DNA of 64,000 nt. It comes from Thiomicrorhabdus marina. Lineage in GTDB: Bacteria > Pseudomonadota > Gammaproteobacteria > Thiomicrospirales > Thiomicrospiraceae. Positions within the stretch are counted from its first letter, which is position 1; each line of letters begins with the position of its first letter. The stretch is from NCBI RefSeq assembly GCF_017571465.1, contig NZ_JAGETV010000003.1, forward strand, positions 1 to 64,000, in the 5' to 3' direction. This document shows positions 62,648-64,000 of the stretch, one piece after another. The notes beneath the pieces are model-generated. The model was not told where the DNA came from and did not search any database. It saw nothing but the letters and a program-made list of their open reading frames with translations. The translations under genes and the position numbers were made by a program.

Positions 62648-64000
62648 CTAGCCGGAGGTTTTCGAAGCCGGTTTAGCGGTCTTCTTAGTTCCCGTTTTTT
62701 TCGCCGTTGTCTTTTTGGTTGTCGTTTTTTTCGCCGCGGCTTTCTTAGCAGGCGCCTTCTTCGCTGCGGCACGACCGCGTTTCTTCGGTTCTGGCGCTTC
62801 ATCCAAACGCTTGATGCACTCTTCCAATGTTAACTGCAAAGCATCTTCATCCTTGGCAATCTTGGCATTTTTCTTGGTAGTCAAGTCAGTGATATAAGGC
62901 CCCCAGCGCCCTTTCAGGATTTTGACATCGGCATTTTCCGGGAAGGTTTTGACAATTTTCTCGGCTTCCGCTTGGATTTTTGCTTCCACTAAAATCACGG
63001 CTTCTTCCAGCGTGATGCTTAACGGATCATACCCCTTAATCGGCGCATATTTCTTGGTGCCATATTCCAGATAAGGTCCGAAAGGCCCCTGCTTAGCAAT
63101 CAGCTTCTGACCGGCTTCAACGCCAAACGTCGAACCGTCCACTGCCGTAGCGCTGTATGATTCTGGCATTTCACCGACTTCACGAGGCAGCTTAAACAGT
63201 TCCAACGCATCTTCCAGCTTCAGCACATCCATTTTCTGCCCTGGCATCAGGCTAGCAAACTGCGGTTTCTCTTCATTTTCACCATCGCCCAGCTGCACAT
63301 AAGGACCGAAACGACCGATTTTAACAAACATCGGCTTGCCGGTTTTTGGGTCATTCCCCAGTAAACGCGCCTGTCCGGCTTCTTCACGAGAAACGTCTTC
63401 CGCCGCTTCCACTTTCGGATGGAACTGGCTATAGAAGTCTTCCAGCATATCTTGCCATTCCAACTTACCGCTGGCGATAACATCGAATTTATCCTCAACT
63501 TTAGCGGTAAACTGATAATCCAAAACATCACCAAAATGCTTGGTCAAAAAGTTGGTAACAATACCGGCAATATCGGTCGGAAACAGCTTATTCTTTTCCG
63601 AACCCGCCATTTCCGATAAAGTTTCAGCATTCATGCCTTCCGCATTCAAAGTCAGCTGGCGGTAATCACGCGGCGTACCTTCACGATCTTCCTTGACCAC
63701 ATATCCACGCTGCTGCACAGTATCGATGGTCGGCGCATAGGTTGATGGACGACCAATACCCATCTCTTCCAAAGTACGAACCAGACTGGCTTCGTTGTAA
63801 CGTGCCGGCGGGCGAGCAAAACTTTGACGAGCCGTCAGTTCGCCAAGCGACAAGGCTTGACCAATCTGCATCGGCGGTAAAATACCGTCATCGTTTTTAT
63901 TGCCGAAATCGTAAACTTTCAAGAAACCTTCAAAAGTGATCACCTCACCTTTGGCAACCAATTTATCGTCACTCAAATTACTAATCGCAATCTCAACTGT
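62648..64000 (-). CDS. topA: DNA topoisomerase I, C-terminal 450 residues
   Basis: The frame is open to the right edge, so the N-terminal part, including the Toprim and most of the catalytic domain, lies outside. The visible protein begins in the type IA core (RPPARYNEASLVRTLEEMGIGRPSTYAPT near its start). It continues into repeated GRFGPYVQLG, GPFGPYLEYG and GRWGPYITD units (Topo_C_Rpt type) and ends in a lysine/alanine/threonine tail of about 50 residues (KKRGRAAAKKAPAKKAA). No zinc-finger cysteines are visible. Relaxes negative supercoils. Confidence 0.93.
   Translation of the reverse strand, partial: TVEIAISNLSDDKLVAKGEVITFEGFLKVYDFGNKNDDGILPPMQIGQALSLGELTARQSFARPPARYNEASLVRTLEEMGIGRPSTYAPTIDTVQQRGYVVKEDREGTPRDYRQLTLNAEGMNAETLSEMAGSEKNKLFPTDIAGIVTNFLTKHFGDVLDYQFTAKVEDKFDVIASGKLEWQDMLEDFYSQFHPKVEAAEDVSREEAGQARLLGNDPKTGKPMFVKIGRFGPYVQLGDGENEEKPQFASLMPGQKMDVLKLEDALELFKLPREVGEMPESYSATAVDGSTFGVEAGQKLIAKQGPFGPYLEYGTKKYAPIKGYDPLSITLEEAVILVEAKIQAEAEKIVKTFPENADVKILKGRWGPYITDLTTKKNAKIAKDEDALQLTLEECIKRLDEAPEPKKRGRAAAKKAPAKKAAAKKTTTKKTTAKKTGTKKTAKPASKTSG

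Noticed and set aside
62560-62802. Arginine-rich 80-residue ORF
   Set aside because: It is an out-of-frame shadow of the lysine-rich topA tail crossing the terminator.

Overview
The window reads as a piece of a gammaproteobacterial chromosome of about 43-47% G+C (estimated by eye), most plausibly from an autotrophic sulfur oxidiser of the Thiomicrospira / Hydrogenovibrio / Thiomicrorhabdus type. The assignment is an inference. It rests on a Calvin-cycle gene run (tkt, gap, pgk, pyk, fba, then the first codons of a form I RuBisCO large subunit), on gammaproteobacterial housekeeping genes (truD, rep, comM, ubiK, argS with a SPOR gene, YcgL), and on the absence of organelle, archaeal or Gram-positive features. 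Nearly all of the sequence is coding. I saw no rRNA, tRNA, CRISPR array, complete transposase or prophage.

Layout. 1-8.2 kb (minus strand): tkt-gap-pgk-pyk-fba-cbbL(partial), the reductive and glycolytic carbon backbone, with structured repeats in its gaps and a DnaA-box-bearing region before cbbL. 8.6-13.0 kb: an RND efflux pair. 13.4-18.8 kb: a Tll0287-type haem protein, then a four-gene operon of ABC ATPase, FtsX-type permease, LolA-like protein and outer-membrane barrel, then a small barrel protein. 18.9-23.2 kb (minus): an EmrE-like transporter, a CPA1 antiporter fused to a decayed GGDEF domain, cca, and an NDUFA9-like reductase. 23.3-27.9 kb: YcgL, Mn/Fe superoxide dismutase, a LysR regulator divergent from an MdtJI-like pair and a periplasmic DsrE-like protein, a thioredoxin-fold protein, and a HEPN-like small protein beside an inverted-repeat element. 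28.4-34.2 kb (minus): two small membrane proteins, then a complete gene set for making and recycling glucosylglycerate. 34.4-41.4 kb: a BtaA-like lipid enzyme with an acyltransferase-like partner, a DEDDh exonuclease, hisI, truD, a lipoprotein and a Tim44-like protein. 41.6-44.3 kb: a hybrid histidine kinase preceded by a PhnD-like binding-protein gene broken by one in-frame TAG. 44.6-48.5 kb: a methyltransferase, rep and an iron alcohol dehydrogenase. 48.7-55.5 kb: an OmpA-like protein and a LapBCE-type type I secretion system with a LuxR-type regulator. 55.5-64.0 kb (mostly minus): a TauE/SafE-like protein, comM, ubiK, a diguanylate cyclase (plus strand), a SPOR protein, argS and the C-terminal two thirds of topA.

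How it fits together. The Calvin genes supply triose phosphates and 3-phosphoglycerate. The glucosylglycerate cluster can draw 3-phosphoglycerate into an osmolyte and, through a phosphorylase and glycerate kinase, return it. The diguanylate cyclase, the OmpA-like protein and the Lap-type exporter suggest c-di-GMP-linked surface attachment, although no adhesin, LapD or LapG lies in the window.

The strongest leads are the BtaA plus acyltransferase operon without a BtaB methyltransferase, the antiporter-GGDEF fusion, the stop-interrupted PhnD-like sensor beside its kinase, and two repeat families. One repeat family has IS5-like ends abutting stop codons. The other has conserved loops and compensating stems, as expected of a structured RNA or DNA element.
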